From the NCBI RefSeq assembly GCF_023101765.2, contig NC_064216.1, positions 9,179,545 through 9,243,544 of the forward strand: a stretch of DNA of 64,000 nt. The letters are read 5' to 3'. Shown in pieces: positions 1 to 10,858 of this stretch; the first letter of the stretch is position 1; every line of letters begins with the position of its first letter. The DNA comes from Spodoptera frugiperda (Eukaryota; Arthropoda; Insecta; Lepidoptera; Noctuidae). The translations under genes and the position numbers were made by a program. The notes under the pieces are model-generated. The model ran no database searches, was not told the origin of the DNA, and saw only the letters and a list, made by a program, of their open reading frames with translations.

Positions 1-497
1 ATAGACTCCGATTAAAGAAAAAATGCTCAGTAATTATATCAGTTTTAACCAAAATCAGATCTCACACCACAAAGATCTCAAAAAAGAAAAATGTTCACAA
101 CACCTGGTAGGAAACCACGGTCACAATATAGGTTACGGATACACGGTAGCGAGCCAATGGCCGGTGCATCGCATGCATCCAGTTTATAGATAAATGATGG
201 AGATATAACGAGATTTAAGAATATGCGATGCCTAGGGAGTTCATTCGTATGTATCTAGCCTTAAATCGGTAATAGTGGGCTATAGTGCTAATTTATAAGT
301 TCACGGTGGTTTCCTTTTTAAGTAAAGGCTGGAGTACAGTAATGCGACGGTATATGAAGAGCTTGAGGGAGACATTATTATGTATTGGGTTTTAAAATGG
401 ATATGGAAAAGGTTTGTGAGGTCTCTGGACGGCTCTAGTTAACTGTTTTGTTCCAGTATATGATATATTTTTATAATAACTATCGTGAGACATATAA
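1..497. other. No gene seen
   Basis: AT-rich DNA; I find no ORF, RNA gene or recognisable repeat. Confidence 0.5.
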
Positions 498-652
498 ATG
501 AACTAAAAATGGTTTATGGTTTACTCAGGTACAATAATGGACGCGATGACCGCGTCTGCGCACGCGGCTCATGATAAAGAGTCCCTCTGTCACTCGAAAC
601 TAGTAGAGCTTTTCTCTATTATGTCTGTGAGTAAACCGTGATTTTTAGTTAT
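498..652. mobile_element. Inverted-repeat MITE (ACTAAAAATCACGG family)
   Basis: It ends in TGAGTAAACCGTGATTTTTAGT (shown in part). The arms contain AGAGTCCCTCTGTCACTCG and CTAGTAGAGCTTTTCTC, with a GC-rich centre (GACCGCGTCTGCGCACGC). The left arm is partly deleted. The family recurs at 4750, 18832, 22450, 35734, 57868 and 63278. Outside the arms, copies also share GTGAGACATACTAAATTAA. No ORF. Confidence 0.75.
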
Positions 653-764
653 TGCGATAACCTTAGCACCTTTAGCAGGGGAGTTTTCAAAAGCTGGTCG
701 CTTTCATCCGACCTGTAAGTCATTGGGTGAGATCTTTTTTTAAGCTAGATAAATGATCTTATAT

Positions 765-826
765 CTTCTCCCGCCTTGGATAAAGCGAGAAGGAGTGTCA
801 AACTTTTACTGACTAATTGGGTGAGG
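765..826 (-). repeat. Fragment of the LINE-tail repeat
   Basis: CTTCTCCCGCCTTGG, then AGAAGGAGTGTCAAAC and TTTTACTGACTAA match the distal part of the R1-clade LINE 3' end. The proximal part is missing. Confidence 0.6.
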
Positions 827-1733
827 TTTATGTTAGTCATTAAACGTCTTGACTGTCTATATTAATTTTAAAACAACCTGTTTGTAAAGTTTTCTTTCTA
901 TTGTGTCATTCGGGTTGTATCCGAGTAAACATTTTTCTTTTATGTTATTTTAGTCAAGACGACATCCCTAATCAGTTCTACCAAAAATAATACCAAATTA
1001 CATCAAGTATTGCATAATATAACCTTTTCCCAATCGACTTCCCATGACTTGTCACACAAGTATCCCCATATTGGTACAGTTACAATCTCCACAAGTCTTC
1101 TAATTAAGAGCTCGCCGCTCCTTCATTAACTTGACGTCCCTGATAACAGTTATCAGTTGAGCATATCACCGTGTATGTGTGATAACATCGTAATTGTTGT
1201 ATCAATTATTGATGTAATCTTTGATAATGTTGACGGGAGCTGGCTACTGGTTGATATCCTGTGCGCTTGCGCTTGTACAGTTGCGTATGAGTGTGTGAGT
1301 GTATGTGTGTGATGTGTTTGTGTGTGAAATGAAATTATTGGGTGAGGCGAGAGGTAGTGTGAGACTCTTACTGATTAAAACCACCCTGTTCCAAATTAAG
1401 TTGGCTGAGAGTGAAACTGTTGTCTATCAAATTGAAGGTTTTGATATTTAAAAAAATCTAACAATAATCCAAAAACGCTTCTTCTTTACAGATTAATTTT
1501 CCCATGTCATAGTAAAACCATTTAACAGCCTAATTTCAAATTAGAGCTAACATTTCTCTTAATTTCTATACTAAACATAACAATTTAATTTAATAATATA
1601 ATTAAAACAAACCTCAAACAATACAAAACAATAACGTTACTCATTCATTACGTAAACGTAAAACAAAATACTTCGCACGTTAATGTCGCGGACATTTTGT
1701 AAGCGCATGCGCCGCATATCAAGACGAACAAAA
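827..1733. other. No gene seen
   Basis: AT-rich apart from the LINE-tail fragment at 1337-1395 and a GT-rich run at 1290-1330. A GCGCATGCGC palindrome is at 1703-1712. Confidence 0.45.
1337..1395 (-). repeat. Fragment of the LINE-tail repeat
   Basis: TGGGTGAGGCGAGAGG, then GACTCTTACTGATTAAAA and CCACCCTGTTCC match the middle of the R1-clade LINE tail. Both ends are lost. Confidence 0.6.
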
Positions 1734-1810
1734 CCAGTTTATCAAGGTCTCACTTTATACTATCTTTCCTCACATACAATGGTCAGTTTATACTGGTTTT
1801 GTATAGTTTA
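1734..1810. repeat. Unclassified repeat, copy 1 (partner at 32939)
   Basis: Shares with 32939-33012 a perfect 26-bp core (1781-1806) that includes GGTCAGTTTATACTGG, and upstream ATCTTTCC(T/G)CACAT. Family unknown. Confidence 0.6.
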
Positions 1811-2212
1811 ATGTGGACCCGTGTGTACAATTGCAATTTGTGTACGCTGCGCAGGCGCCGGCCACTAACAATTTGTTTTGTAATACTCGCTATACCAATT
1901 AATGTGTATGTGTGTATGTTACACAACTGTATGCGTAACCTGGGCGTAATTATCTATGTAATTAATATTTTAGTTAAGTTCAAACAGGCCTTGGTGAATT
2001 AGAATGGGATTTTGAGCTAGATTAATGTTAATTAGTATTGGTTTCTGTGTAATAAAATCTTGTTAAGTACAGCCATGTGCTGACGGGAAAGAATAATTTG
2101 TAATCCCTATTTTATTCTCTTTTTAATGGCAATCGAGTCTCCAATGTACCCTTTAATCTTCTCACGGGTTTCGTAAGAGGATACTAAAGGACTACATATT
2201 TAACAGAGACTG
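1811..2212. other. No gene seen
   Basis: The 67-codon ORF here has no features of a real protein. Confidence 0.45.
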
Positions 2213-2450
2213 GGCAGCAACATACATATACATATCCTCACGCCTGTCTCCCATGGGGGTAGGCAGAGACAATGGGACGCCAATTGCTACGAATCTTGCA
2301 AACTGCAAGCAACATTCTCTGATAAACCTGATTCTTTTAAACTATGACCTCCATACTAAGTAAGCTATCCCCCCATTTTTTTAAGGATGCCAGTAAGTAG
2401 TTCAGTAGCGTACTCTGTTGGGCTGATGATGATGATGATGAAGTTTAACT
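2213..2450 (+). repeat. Dispersed repeat with CCCATGGGGGTAGGCAGAG
   Basis: CTCACGCCTGTCTCCCATGG and GGGTAGGCAGAGACAATGGG, ending near a (GAT)n run (2424-2440). Short pieces of it are at 34438-34480 (plus) and 4165-4207 (minus). Confidence 0.55.
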
Positions 2451-2460
2451 CAACCTACCA

Positions 2461-2619
2461 CCTTTTTTTTTGAGGGGTGTAAATTATCTAATGACTTCTC
2501 CCGCCTGGGCGAGGCGAGAGGGAGTGTCAGATTCTAACTAACTAAAAACCACCACGTTCCTACTCCTGCTTTTCGAGCTGGATCCCCGGTAAACCCGCTA
2601 GGTAGTCCGCAGCTCCGGA
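2461..2619 (-). mobile_element. Short LINE-tail retroposon copy with target-site duplication
   Basis: It matches the 3' end of the R1-clade LINE. The T run is on the left and the other end stops at GCAGCTCCGG (2618). It is flanked by AACTCAACCTAC (2447-2458) and AACCCAACCTAC (2620-2631), which match at 11 of 12 positions and look like a target-site duplication. Confidence 0.8.
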
Positions 2620-3014
2620 AACCCAACCTACTGTTGCCATCACAAAACCTCATTAAACGCACACACAGAAGCACCCACACAATACCACGCTCCCAATATT
2701 ATATTTATCTAATTCTGTTTATAGGTTTCAATTTCATTAAATGGTGTCTTAACGATACACCTATTAATATTTCCATATAGGCACGTTCATTAACGTGAAG
2801 CTTTCTGGGTGCGAGTGAAATGATACCCAGTTTGCACCCACGCGAATAGCAGTAGTAGTAAATGGCTTTTGTTGGTAGGCAGACTGATGATAACTAGGCA
2901 TTCGTTAACGTCTTTTGTAATAACTTCGCTCTGTCTTTAGGTTAAATGGCGAGTAACATGATTAATCTTTGACGTATACTATTTTTTTGGTATGAATATT
3001 GGATTGGTAACTTA
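2620..3014. other. No gene seen
   Basis: AT-rich, no feature besides the right-hand target-site duplication of the preceding repeat. Confidence 0.45.
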
Positions 3015-3212
3015 TTTGGAAGATACTGTAACGTGTAATGTAGACTGTACCTCTGTTGTGTAAACTGAACTTTACTGTAAACTAATACTGTGCTGTAAAC
3101 TGAAAGATCCCGTACTTCTGTACTGCACTGTAGTCTGGAAGATACTGTACCTCTGTACTGCACTGTAAACTGATACTATACTATAAACTGGAAGACACTA
3201 TACCTCTTCGAT
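3015..3212 (+). repeat. Degenerate minisatellite
   Basis: Variants of CTGTACTGCACTGTAAACTG and GGAAGATACTGTACCTCTG recur about four to five times over ~200 bp, with unit lengths of about 35-55 nt. The overlapping minus-strand ORF (2942-3163) reads only this repeat. Confidence 0.75.
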
Positions 3213-3854
3213 TAATAACAGGTTTAAAATTAACAACATCAACAGTCTGTAATAGTTCATTACTAGATTTAGAGTCACCTCTACAAAGGAGGAGGGAGGT
3301 CTGACATCTGGTAAATCTGTGTGCCACGTCTAATACTAGGTGATCAGCTTATCCATTTTGCCTTAAGTGTAAATGTGAACATACAAAGATTATTTTCCTA
3401 AGTCGTGGGTGCAGTATAAAATACTGGTAGTTCTTGTAATCATGCGTCAAAAGACATTATTCTTTTTTATAACCAGTCATAAAATTGTAATAACACGCAT
3501 GAATGGACCCAAAAAAAATGCTCTTACAAAAACACACCAACAGAAAAACACATGATAATTAAACTAAAGAACATGAATGGAAATCAAGATAAGGGCTGGT
3601 CCACACAACACGTACGACAGTCGTGAGTTAGGGTTGCGTAACTCTACTTTAAATGTTGTATAATAAAAGTTTAACGCGAAAGTAACAATCGACCGATCTT
3701 GCGTCGTGACCGTTATAGATAAGTGGACATGTGCACTTGCATAAGGACATACGGCTATTGTCACATTGGTACTGTGAAATTGGAATTAGTGTGGAGTAAA
3801 ACAAAAGGCGAAATCAGGTCGAGAATTTAAGTTAAACTAAACTTGATTTTTTTT

Positions 3855-4000
3855 GTCATAGGTACCTGGAATAGCAATTGGCTCATCCCTATTACATGGG
3901 ACTTATAACACAAATGACGAAAAGTAGGTGTACATTGTATAGTGGCATTACGTGCTTTAATATGCACCTCTGCCTACTCCCAGTCCCACTGGAAATTGGC
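3855..4000 (+). repeat. SINE body fragment (family of 62638-62918)
   Basis: CTATTACATGGGACTTATAA, GTGTACATTGTATAGTGGC and ATATGCACCTCTGCCTAC match the SINE body. The tRNA-like head is missing. Confidence 0.62.
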
Positions 4001-4159
4001 TATCTAACTAAATAAACAGGGATGAAGGGATGGTCGTCTTAAACACTCATGTAAATACTACTACTACCAGATATTTACCAAGTTTTGGTTTAACATGACT
4101 CAAGTATTTAGGTACTTGAGATACCTATATCTGAACTAATTATTCAGTGGTAACGCGAC

Positions 4160-4210
4160 GTTCTATTGTCTCTGCCTACCCCATGGGAGACAGGCGTGAG
4201 GTTATATATG
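4160..4210 (-). repeat. Fragment of the CCCATGG dispersed repeat
   Basis: TTGTCTCTGCCTACCCCATG and GGAGACAGGCGTGAGG are the reverse complement of the start of 2213-2450. Confidence 0.55.
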
Positions 4211-4749
4211 TATGTAACGCGATGGGCTACTGCGCAACATATTGTGCATTTATCCTCACATTCACCACCTTTATTAAAAAGAGACCAGAAATTAAAGGTA
4301 TTATAATTTAATTTCCCAAATTACTGAATGTGTTTTCTTTTCTAGCCTTCCTTCCTCTCCTACTGTATCCTAAACCTTAAGAAGCTTACCTCCACCTCCG
4401 ATCCGTAGACCATTACAACCGTACGTAATACCGAGTTTATTGTAATTGCGTGTATCAATATGGGGCAACGCGGCTGTTCAATTTGTGGGTCGTTAGGTGT
4501 TTGTAATTGTTAGCCAGTAAGGAAGTCGGAGCTTGAATCTTAATGTCTATGAAGATTAGCGATTTCTGTTGCAATATATGCACTATTGTGACTATTGTAA
4601 TGGTTTTGGCTTTCTTGTGTTTATTGTGGATAGAGTTTTAATTATTTAAAGTGATAGCAGATTAAATTCTGTATGATTTTGTATAACTTTTTTTATAATT
4701 TCAACCACAAGATATGTTAGTGTTTTTATAATATTGTGAGACATACTAA

Positions 4750-4890
4750 ATTAACTAAAAATAACAGTTCACGCACATATTATTAATACGACGTCGTTGC
4801 GTCTGCGCGTCTCACGCTTCTGATGATGAAGAATCTTTCTGTGACTCGAAACTAGTAGAGCTTTTCTCCATACGTGAGTAAACTGTGTCA
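4750..4890. mobile_element. Inverted-repeat MITE (ACTAAAAATCACGG family)
   Basis: TGTGAGACATACTAAATTAA, ACGTCGTTGCGTCTGCGCG, TGTGACTCGAAACTAGTAGA and CGTGAGTAAACTGTG identify it. The left arm is degraded. Confidence 0.72.
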
Positions 4891-5502
4891 GTTTTGTCAT
4901 TGGGGAAGTCCAGTGATTTCTTGTTCAATCGTTTGGTAGTGACTTGCATCCAGTGGCTCCCTGTGACTTTTGTGGACAAAGCTGTGATAAAGCGGAGTCA
5001 ATAGATAACTCGTTTTTCAAGAGTAGAAAACACAAGCCAGACTTCAGAGTCGAAAAAAGATAGTTTTCCATTTTCTATTTATTTTTAGCGTTGACATAGA
5101 GTCAAGAAAAATAGTTTTCCATTTTCAATTTCTTTTTTCTTTCTTAGTATTCTATTTTTAAAATGCTCCAAAAGTTACTCATACATACAAACGACTAATT
5201 TAATTAAATCAAAGACTAATTATAAACGTAGTAACTGTACTGTTTTACTTTTTAAACACAATTTCTGGGCAAGCACAGTTATAAGCCTCGTACAGCCTTC
5301 CACAATTTCATACTCGGTCGAGCATAAAAACTTTTTGCAGTCATTAGCATGTTATTAAACAATTACATGATCATAGCTTGAGTAATGAGGTTTTATTGTT
5401 TACAACTACTTAATGGTTGTATAGATTTATATAGAGTATAAATAAATAAAAAGCGTTGTTATGAAGGGCAGTGTGATGTAATTGGTAGTCATGGAGTGGG
5501 TT
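4891..5502. other. No gene seen
   Basis: AT-rich. GATAGTTTTCCATTTTCTAT-like and AATAGTTTTCCATTTTCAAT-like phrases (5059 and 5110) form a small local direct repeat. Confidence 0.45.
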
Positions 5503-5610
5503 ACCGGAGCTGCGGACTGCCTAGCGTGTTACCGGGGCTCCGGCTCGAAAAGCAGGAGTAGCAACGGCTTGGTTTTTAGTCAGTAAGAGTCTGACACTCC
5601 CTCTCCACTA
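5503..5610 (+). mobile_element. LINE-tail retroposon copy, 3' end lost
   Basis: It starts at CCGGAGCTGCGGACTGCC, the same point as other short copies, continues through GGGGCTCCGGCTCG and TTTTTAGTCAGTAAGAGTCT, and fades after CTCCCTCTCC. Confidence 0.72.
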
Positions 5611-5674
5611 AAAGAAGATGGAGTAGATTAAGTAGGTGGTATCCTACCTTGTCTCGATGGCCTTAAAAATTGTG

Positions 5675-5872
5675 AGGTTACTGTAATTACTACATAGTAT
5701 AAAACAAAGTCGCTTTCTCTGTCCCTATGTCCCTTTGTGCGGATTTTGTTGTGGTTTTTTTAATAGATAGAGTGATTCTCGATTTTCATAGAGGAAGTTT
5801 TATATGTATAATACATGCATAATATGTATATCACCATTACACCCATGCGAAGCTGGGGCGGGTCGCTAGTTT
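5675..5872 (-). repeat. Dispersed repeat ending in AGCGACCCGC
   Basis: It shares CATAGTATAAAA, GTCGCTTTCTCTGTCCCTAT, AATAGATAGAGTGATTC, ACCATTACACCCATGCGAAG and GGGCGGGTCGCTAGT with 10664-10858. On the minus strand it begins ACTAGCGACCCGCCCCAGC, a well-known lepidopteran repeat start. Confidence 0.68.
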
Positions 5873-6439
5873 AGAAATAAGAATATTAATATCCCTTTGA
5901 TGCTTTTGTTGAATATTTATTTACACATATAGAGTAGTATCTCTGATCCTTATGAATCTCCAAAAACTGTTATAGCTTCGATTACAAACTTTGGAAATGA
6001 AATAATTAAAAATGAGTAATACCAATTAATTGCTGTACCTAGGTAATATAGTACTTAACCCAATATAAATAAAGGTGGTGTCGGCGAAACAGTGCGAGTC
6101 CATACAATGCGGACAGATAATCAGGTGTTACCCAGTACCCTATAAAACGCGGAATGGAAACGCCACGGGACTATACTGGTACAGGGTGATTCGATATTGT
6201 AATTGCTAATATCACGAAATACGTACCTATTTAATAATGAAATATTTACATATGACCTACATAATTATGACCTAACATCAAGATATTAAAATTGTTACAT
6301 ATTGTTTGTCAGTTGTGTTATTATGATATTACAAGTCATGTAAAGACACCGAAGAAAAATAGGCAGAAGGTCCTGAATTGGTACCATCTTCAACGAAAAC
6401 TTGATACACATGCACCGGTGCACCATTATCACTACGTTA
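5873..6439. other. No gene seen
   Basis: AT-rich, nothing recognised. Confidence 0.45.
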
Positions 6440-6650
6440 TTTCATCTTAGTGTAAATTCCATGTTTAACTGCATGGTTAGCGTGCTTGGGCAGTGCTTGG
6501 GCAATCGGCTGCTGTGCAACTTGTAGCGGGTTTGATTCCTGCGGATGTGATCGACAAATAATTGTTTCGGGTCTTGGTATTATGTTTATGTGAACTTGTA
6601 TGTTTATTAACGCATCCGCGACGCAGGAAAAAATCCTAGAGTGTGGCAAA
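6440..6650 (+). repeat. tRNA-like SINE, second family, diverged
   Basis: GGGCAATCGGCTGCTGTGCA, TAGCGGGTTTGATTCCTGCG (worn B box), GTGAACTTGTATGTTTATTA and CGACGCAGGAAAAAATCCTA match the family of 40974. Confidence 0.65.
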
Positions 6651-6835
6651 AAAATATTTGTTGGAGATATTTAGATCTCCTTACTAGGTTCATAAGATAT
6701 ATGTAGTTGTTTCTCTTTAATACTAAAGTATATAATGCAGGTATCAGCCAACAAAAATCTAAACAAAATAGCAGTTAAAACAATCTCGCGCTGTATAATA
6801 TGTTTCTCTTACGGTACATTGTCCTTCGATATCGT

Positions 6836-6890
6836 GGGTGCTACCGCTCGCCCACGGGCGCGGACGCGGCGCGCGCGCAACTCACACATT
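6836..6890. other. Short GC-rich patch
   Basis: GCTCGCCCACGGGCGCGGAC and GGCGCGCGCGCAACTC stand out from AT-rich DNA. The overlapping small ORF is not convincing. Similar patches are at 25335-25370, 34895-34990, 36695-36730, 38515-38640, 53500-53640 and 60815-60870. Confidence 0.4.
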
Positions 6891-9800
6891 GCACAGGGCT
6901 ACCACACGTGTATTAAAGGACGCTAGGGTTCTATGCGAAATGTAGATTCTATTGTTCAATTGAGGCTACCGTTTTTGTGTTCATTCTAGATAGTGCTAAA
7001 GAAGTTGTATGAGGTCGTATTAGACCAATTACTAACTATCAAAATTAATTGTCCAATGACTGCACGTCATCAAATAATTTATTGGACAAAACACCTGTCA
7101 CTACATTGGAAATCCTGGCGGTAAATTCACTCGTAATAGGCGTCAATGTGAAGAAGGTGATGCATGTAGTGAATTTTCATGTGATAAATAAAAAATTATG
7201 AAAAAAAATGTCTGATTTTTTATAATCAAACACTGAATTGATATAACTTATCAAAAATGTACCTAAATGTAGTTTGAATAGATGCTTAATTTGTATCGCA
7301 AACTATTCACATGACATATAAGTAATTATTTTTCTAAATAATAGACCCTTAATTAGCAATGACGTGACAACCCTAGCCCGTTACAGTTAGAAGGTGCCTG
7401 AGCTTTATCATTTTAATATTATAATGATATTAAACAAACTTTATACCCTGTAACGGTTGTGCACTGGATTATTATTCAATTTTACTTATGACCTCTTAAG
7501 GTTTTGATTTCATATCACTTGGTTGCAGTTTGCACAGCATACACACTAGTTTAGTATACGATGATCGCGTAAATATTGACTTTTTTTCATTTTTTCAACA
7601 GAATTTGTTCAACTGATATTGTGATTGGCTGTTAAGCATAGATTGTCATAGGTTTGATTGTATATACATATTTGTATCGTATCGTGATATTAGTCGTGAG
7701 TTTTAGGCAGAGGTGCACATTAAGTAATGCTGAGGATTTTTCTGTTTATCAAAAATTTCGCAGTAGTAGCACGGAGTCTGGAATTGTACCCGTATTATAT
7801 GGCAATAGGCTCAACTTCTATTATATGGGCCTATAACAGAAATGGTGAAAATAGGTTGTATTTATTTGTTTGGTCTAAAAATTGTTTATCAAAGTATGCA
7901 AACGTTTTGAGAAAATAAATTAAAACATTATAAGTATTGAGACTTTTAGAAGACCGGTACTTTGTAAAAATTACCGTAGAAGCGACTGCCAAGTAGTGAA
8001 CGGATTTTAATTTGTATTTTTATGAAAACAATGATTTCTCGAACAGGTGTGTTTTGTCGCTTCTGCTACTACCACCAAACTTCCTACTAAACTAACTACA
8101 ATTCTGATATGATGTTCTACAACATATCCTAATAGGTATGTGTCCCATGTCAAACAAAACAAACACTCAACAAATACGAAATTGTTACCAAACAGTAAAT
8201 CCTCTAAGATTTGCGCCTCATAAGTATAAGTTACCGTCATCTTGCCATGCAAAGCCGTGTGTGCTGGAAACGAATTCATCGCATTTGTGAGCAAACCTCC
8301 TTTGAAATGCTGATTGCGAACTGAAGGTTGAAATATGGGGCTGCTGGGCATATGGCATATGAAATATTGGAGGACGGTTCACTGTTAGCTTAGCTTATGT
8401 AAAGAGATGGTACCAGTACGATAGTAGCATCGATCATTCAAAAGATAACGGTCAACTATCGATATCATGTGGATCTGAACGAAAACTGTCAGTTGAAAAT
8501 GTGACAACAGCTGAAGGTGTTAGGGTATAAGTTGCAGTACAAGTAGCTCAAGTTCCCAATACAAATGTTCATATTGTTAATTGTAGCAAAATGTCCCAAA
8601 ACCACGCACACCTGGTCAATCCATAACAAATGCAAACTTTTTGACCATAAATCATTTCAAGTCAAACCATACCACTTCATTTGCACTTTGTTCAACAATA
8701 GCTCTGTCTAAAGCTTACTTAAGCCTCGTTTACACAAGGCAAGTGAGTGGCGCAAGTCACTCGTACACGGACCACTCGATGGATTATCATAACATTATGA
8801 GTAACGGCCCTACCACTGGTTTACGATGCGGACAGCTAACGTGTCGTATGCAAAACTGATTGGCGAATGCGAATAAATTTCCAGAGATAAAGAACTTGCT
8901 TGGACATTAGTAGTGGTAAACAAACTTGGTTTAAGAAAGAAAATAAGGTAGGCGAGAGATGTGTACCGGAGATAAGTGTTGTACTATGCTAAATCGTTAT
9001 TAACCTAACTAATCTTGATATTCTATTGCATAGGGCATAGCTAACATTGCGAAAATTATGATAGTTAACAATGGGTGGAACACAATAAATGGAGCAATGT
9101 TTCGGTTAGTATAAAGTTAATTCATTAAGCAACTGGAAAATGTTTTTATGTACATTAACATAGAATTCAAAATAGAGCAAATGTTTTAGTGTAAAATGTT
9201 ATGAAAGTAAATGTTCCAGTAGCCTATCCTCTATTCAAATCACTTGTCAAAGAATTCCAGTTTAAACGGTCCATACAGTATCACCGTATCGACCGAACTT
9301 GAGTTATGCAAAGATTAGCAAATAATCATATCACATTCGAACAATGGCACGTTGAAGGGCTAACCTTTTGTCACGACACTATCTTGTGTAACTGACATTT
9401 GACACAAATCTGGGACTGTGGCATGACAGTTGACCAAAATCTAAAAATCGTTTAGGTTCTCGAATTGGATTCGTCCAGAGTAATAGAAAACATTATTTTT
9501 GTAAATGATTATTTGACACTAGACTTACAGAAATGTGGAAACCTGAATAAGAAGAATATGAAGAAAATCTTATGGGAACCCAAATTAAAATACTCAAACT
9601 ATATTCAAACTAAACTGGAATCTTACCTATCAAATAAAATAACTACGACTCTTAAAACAATATCTAACAACCAAGCTTCAAGCTACAAAACTCATAGACA
9701 TGCACATGCATGCACACATAGAAAACAAAAATAAATTCCACTTTCCACGCGACATTTCTAACAACAGCCGCGGTAATATTTAGCAGGAGTGTCAGACACA

Positions 9801-9997
9801 ACGGTGGACACAATCGAGCACACATCGTGTGTCTGAGAGCTGTGATTTGTGGACACCGCTGTATCAACATCAACACCACTCGTTTGCACAGATTGTTATT
9901 TAGTGTGCCGTTAGGACACGCTCACACTGAAGCTTGTGTTTCTATTTTAAGTATGGAGTTTGTAATTGAAATTGAAGGAGTTTTTATCTAAGTTGTG
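6891..9997. other. No gene seen
   Basis: Only a SINE piece (7763-7862) is recognised. Small frames such as 8007-8351 (minus, 114 codons) and 9465-9734 (plus, 89 codons) lack any domain or biased composition that would make them credible genes. Confidence 0.45.
7763..7862 (+). repeat. SINE body fragment (family of 62638-62918)
   Basis: AGTAGCACGGAGTCTGGAAT, ATGGCAATAGGCTCAAC and AAATGGTGAAAATAGG match. Head and tail are missing. The small overlapping frames here are chance ORFs. Confidence 0.6.
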
Positions 9998-10095
9998 CTT
10001 AGGACAACTTAGATGTTTAGCGTGGTGATTAATGTTCAAAACTCTGCGTGTGAAGATACCTTTTGGCCAACAATGACCACTTATAGGTTGATACG
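9998..10095 (+). repeat. LINE-like tail fragment
   Basis: AGCGTGGTGATTAATGTTCA, AAACTCTGCGTGTGAAG and TTTTGGCCAACAATGACC resemble 40790-40865. This is a common lepidopteran 3' tail (GAAGAGGCCTTTGGTCAGCA in the better copy). Confidence 0.5.
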
Positions 10096-10663
10096 ATGTC
10101 ATGAGTGCTTAAATTTAAGGAGAATCAATAAGTGGGGGAGATTGATGATAATGATCATCATAAACAGTTACATCAAAAAGATGGAGAATTAAAAAAAAAA
10201 GAAATATTCCTAGAAATCGTAGTCACACTATGTCTTCTACAACCAAAATATCACGTTTAGTTTACAGTTTTCTATGTTATATTTTCACGTGTAAGTTTCT
10301 GGCTCACGCTTTTCCATGCTTTCCATAACGCTAGACCACCTGTGGCGAGCGTTGTTCCTTCACATTTTTCACGCATGCATGCCACGCGATAATATACCAT
10401 ACCATTATCCTTTATGGTCGTAAATAGGTGCAACAATTTATCATTTCTCTATTATCTTGTTGATGGGTCTACTCCCGTTCATGTTTGGCTCGTATATGTT
10501 ATGAGTAGATCAATGTTTAACCCCAAAGTAAAAATAAAGGGTGATTTAAGTTTTATGTGTCTGCGTGCGTATCGTTTTTATTGCTTAAACAGATATGACA
10601 ATGTAAGTTATTGTTTGTCATGAACATGTTTGTTGTATAGCTCTAACTGCATTTTTTTTCATC
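10096..10663. other. No gene seen
   Basis: AT-rich, nothing recognised. Confidence 0.45.
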
Positions 10664-10858
10664 ACCACATAGTATAAAATATAGTCGCTTTCTCTGTCCC
10701 TATGTCCCTTTGTACGCTTAAATCTTTAAAACTACGCAACTGATTTTGATGCTGTTTTTTAATAGATAGAGTGATTCAAGAGGAAGGTTTTTATGTGTAA
10801 TGGACATGGATAAAGTATCACCATTGCACCCATACGAAGCTGAAGCGGGTCGCTAGTG
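10664..10858 (-). repeat. Dispersed repeat ending in AGCGACCCGC
   Basis: Second copy of the family at 5675-5872, with the same landmarks. It adds CTTTAAAACTACGCAACTG, which the first copy has lost. Confidence 0.68.

Larger units (their letters stand above)
3213..4749. other. No gene seen
   Basis: Apart from the SINE piece (3855-4000) and the CCCATGG fragment (4160-4210), nothing is recognised. Confidence 0.45.

Noticed and set aside
8007..8351. 114-codon minus-strand ORF
   Set aside because: Mixed composition with no motif, no signal or membrane pattern I trust, and no splice or promoter context. Likely chance.
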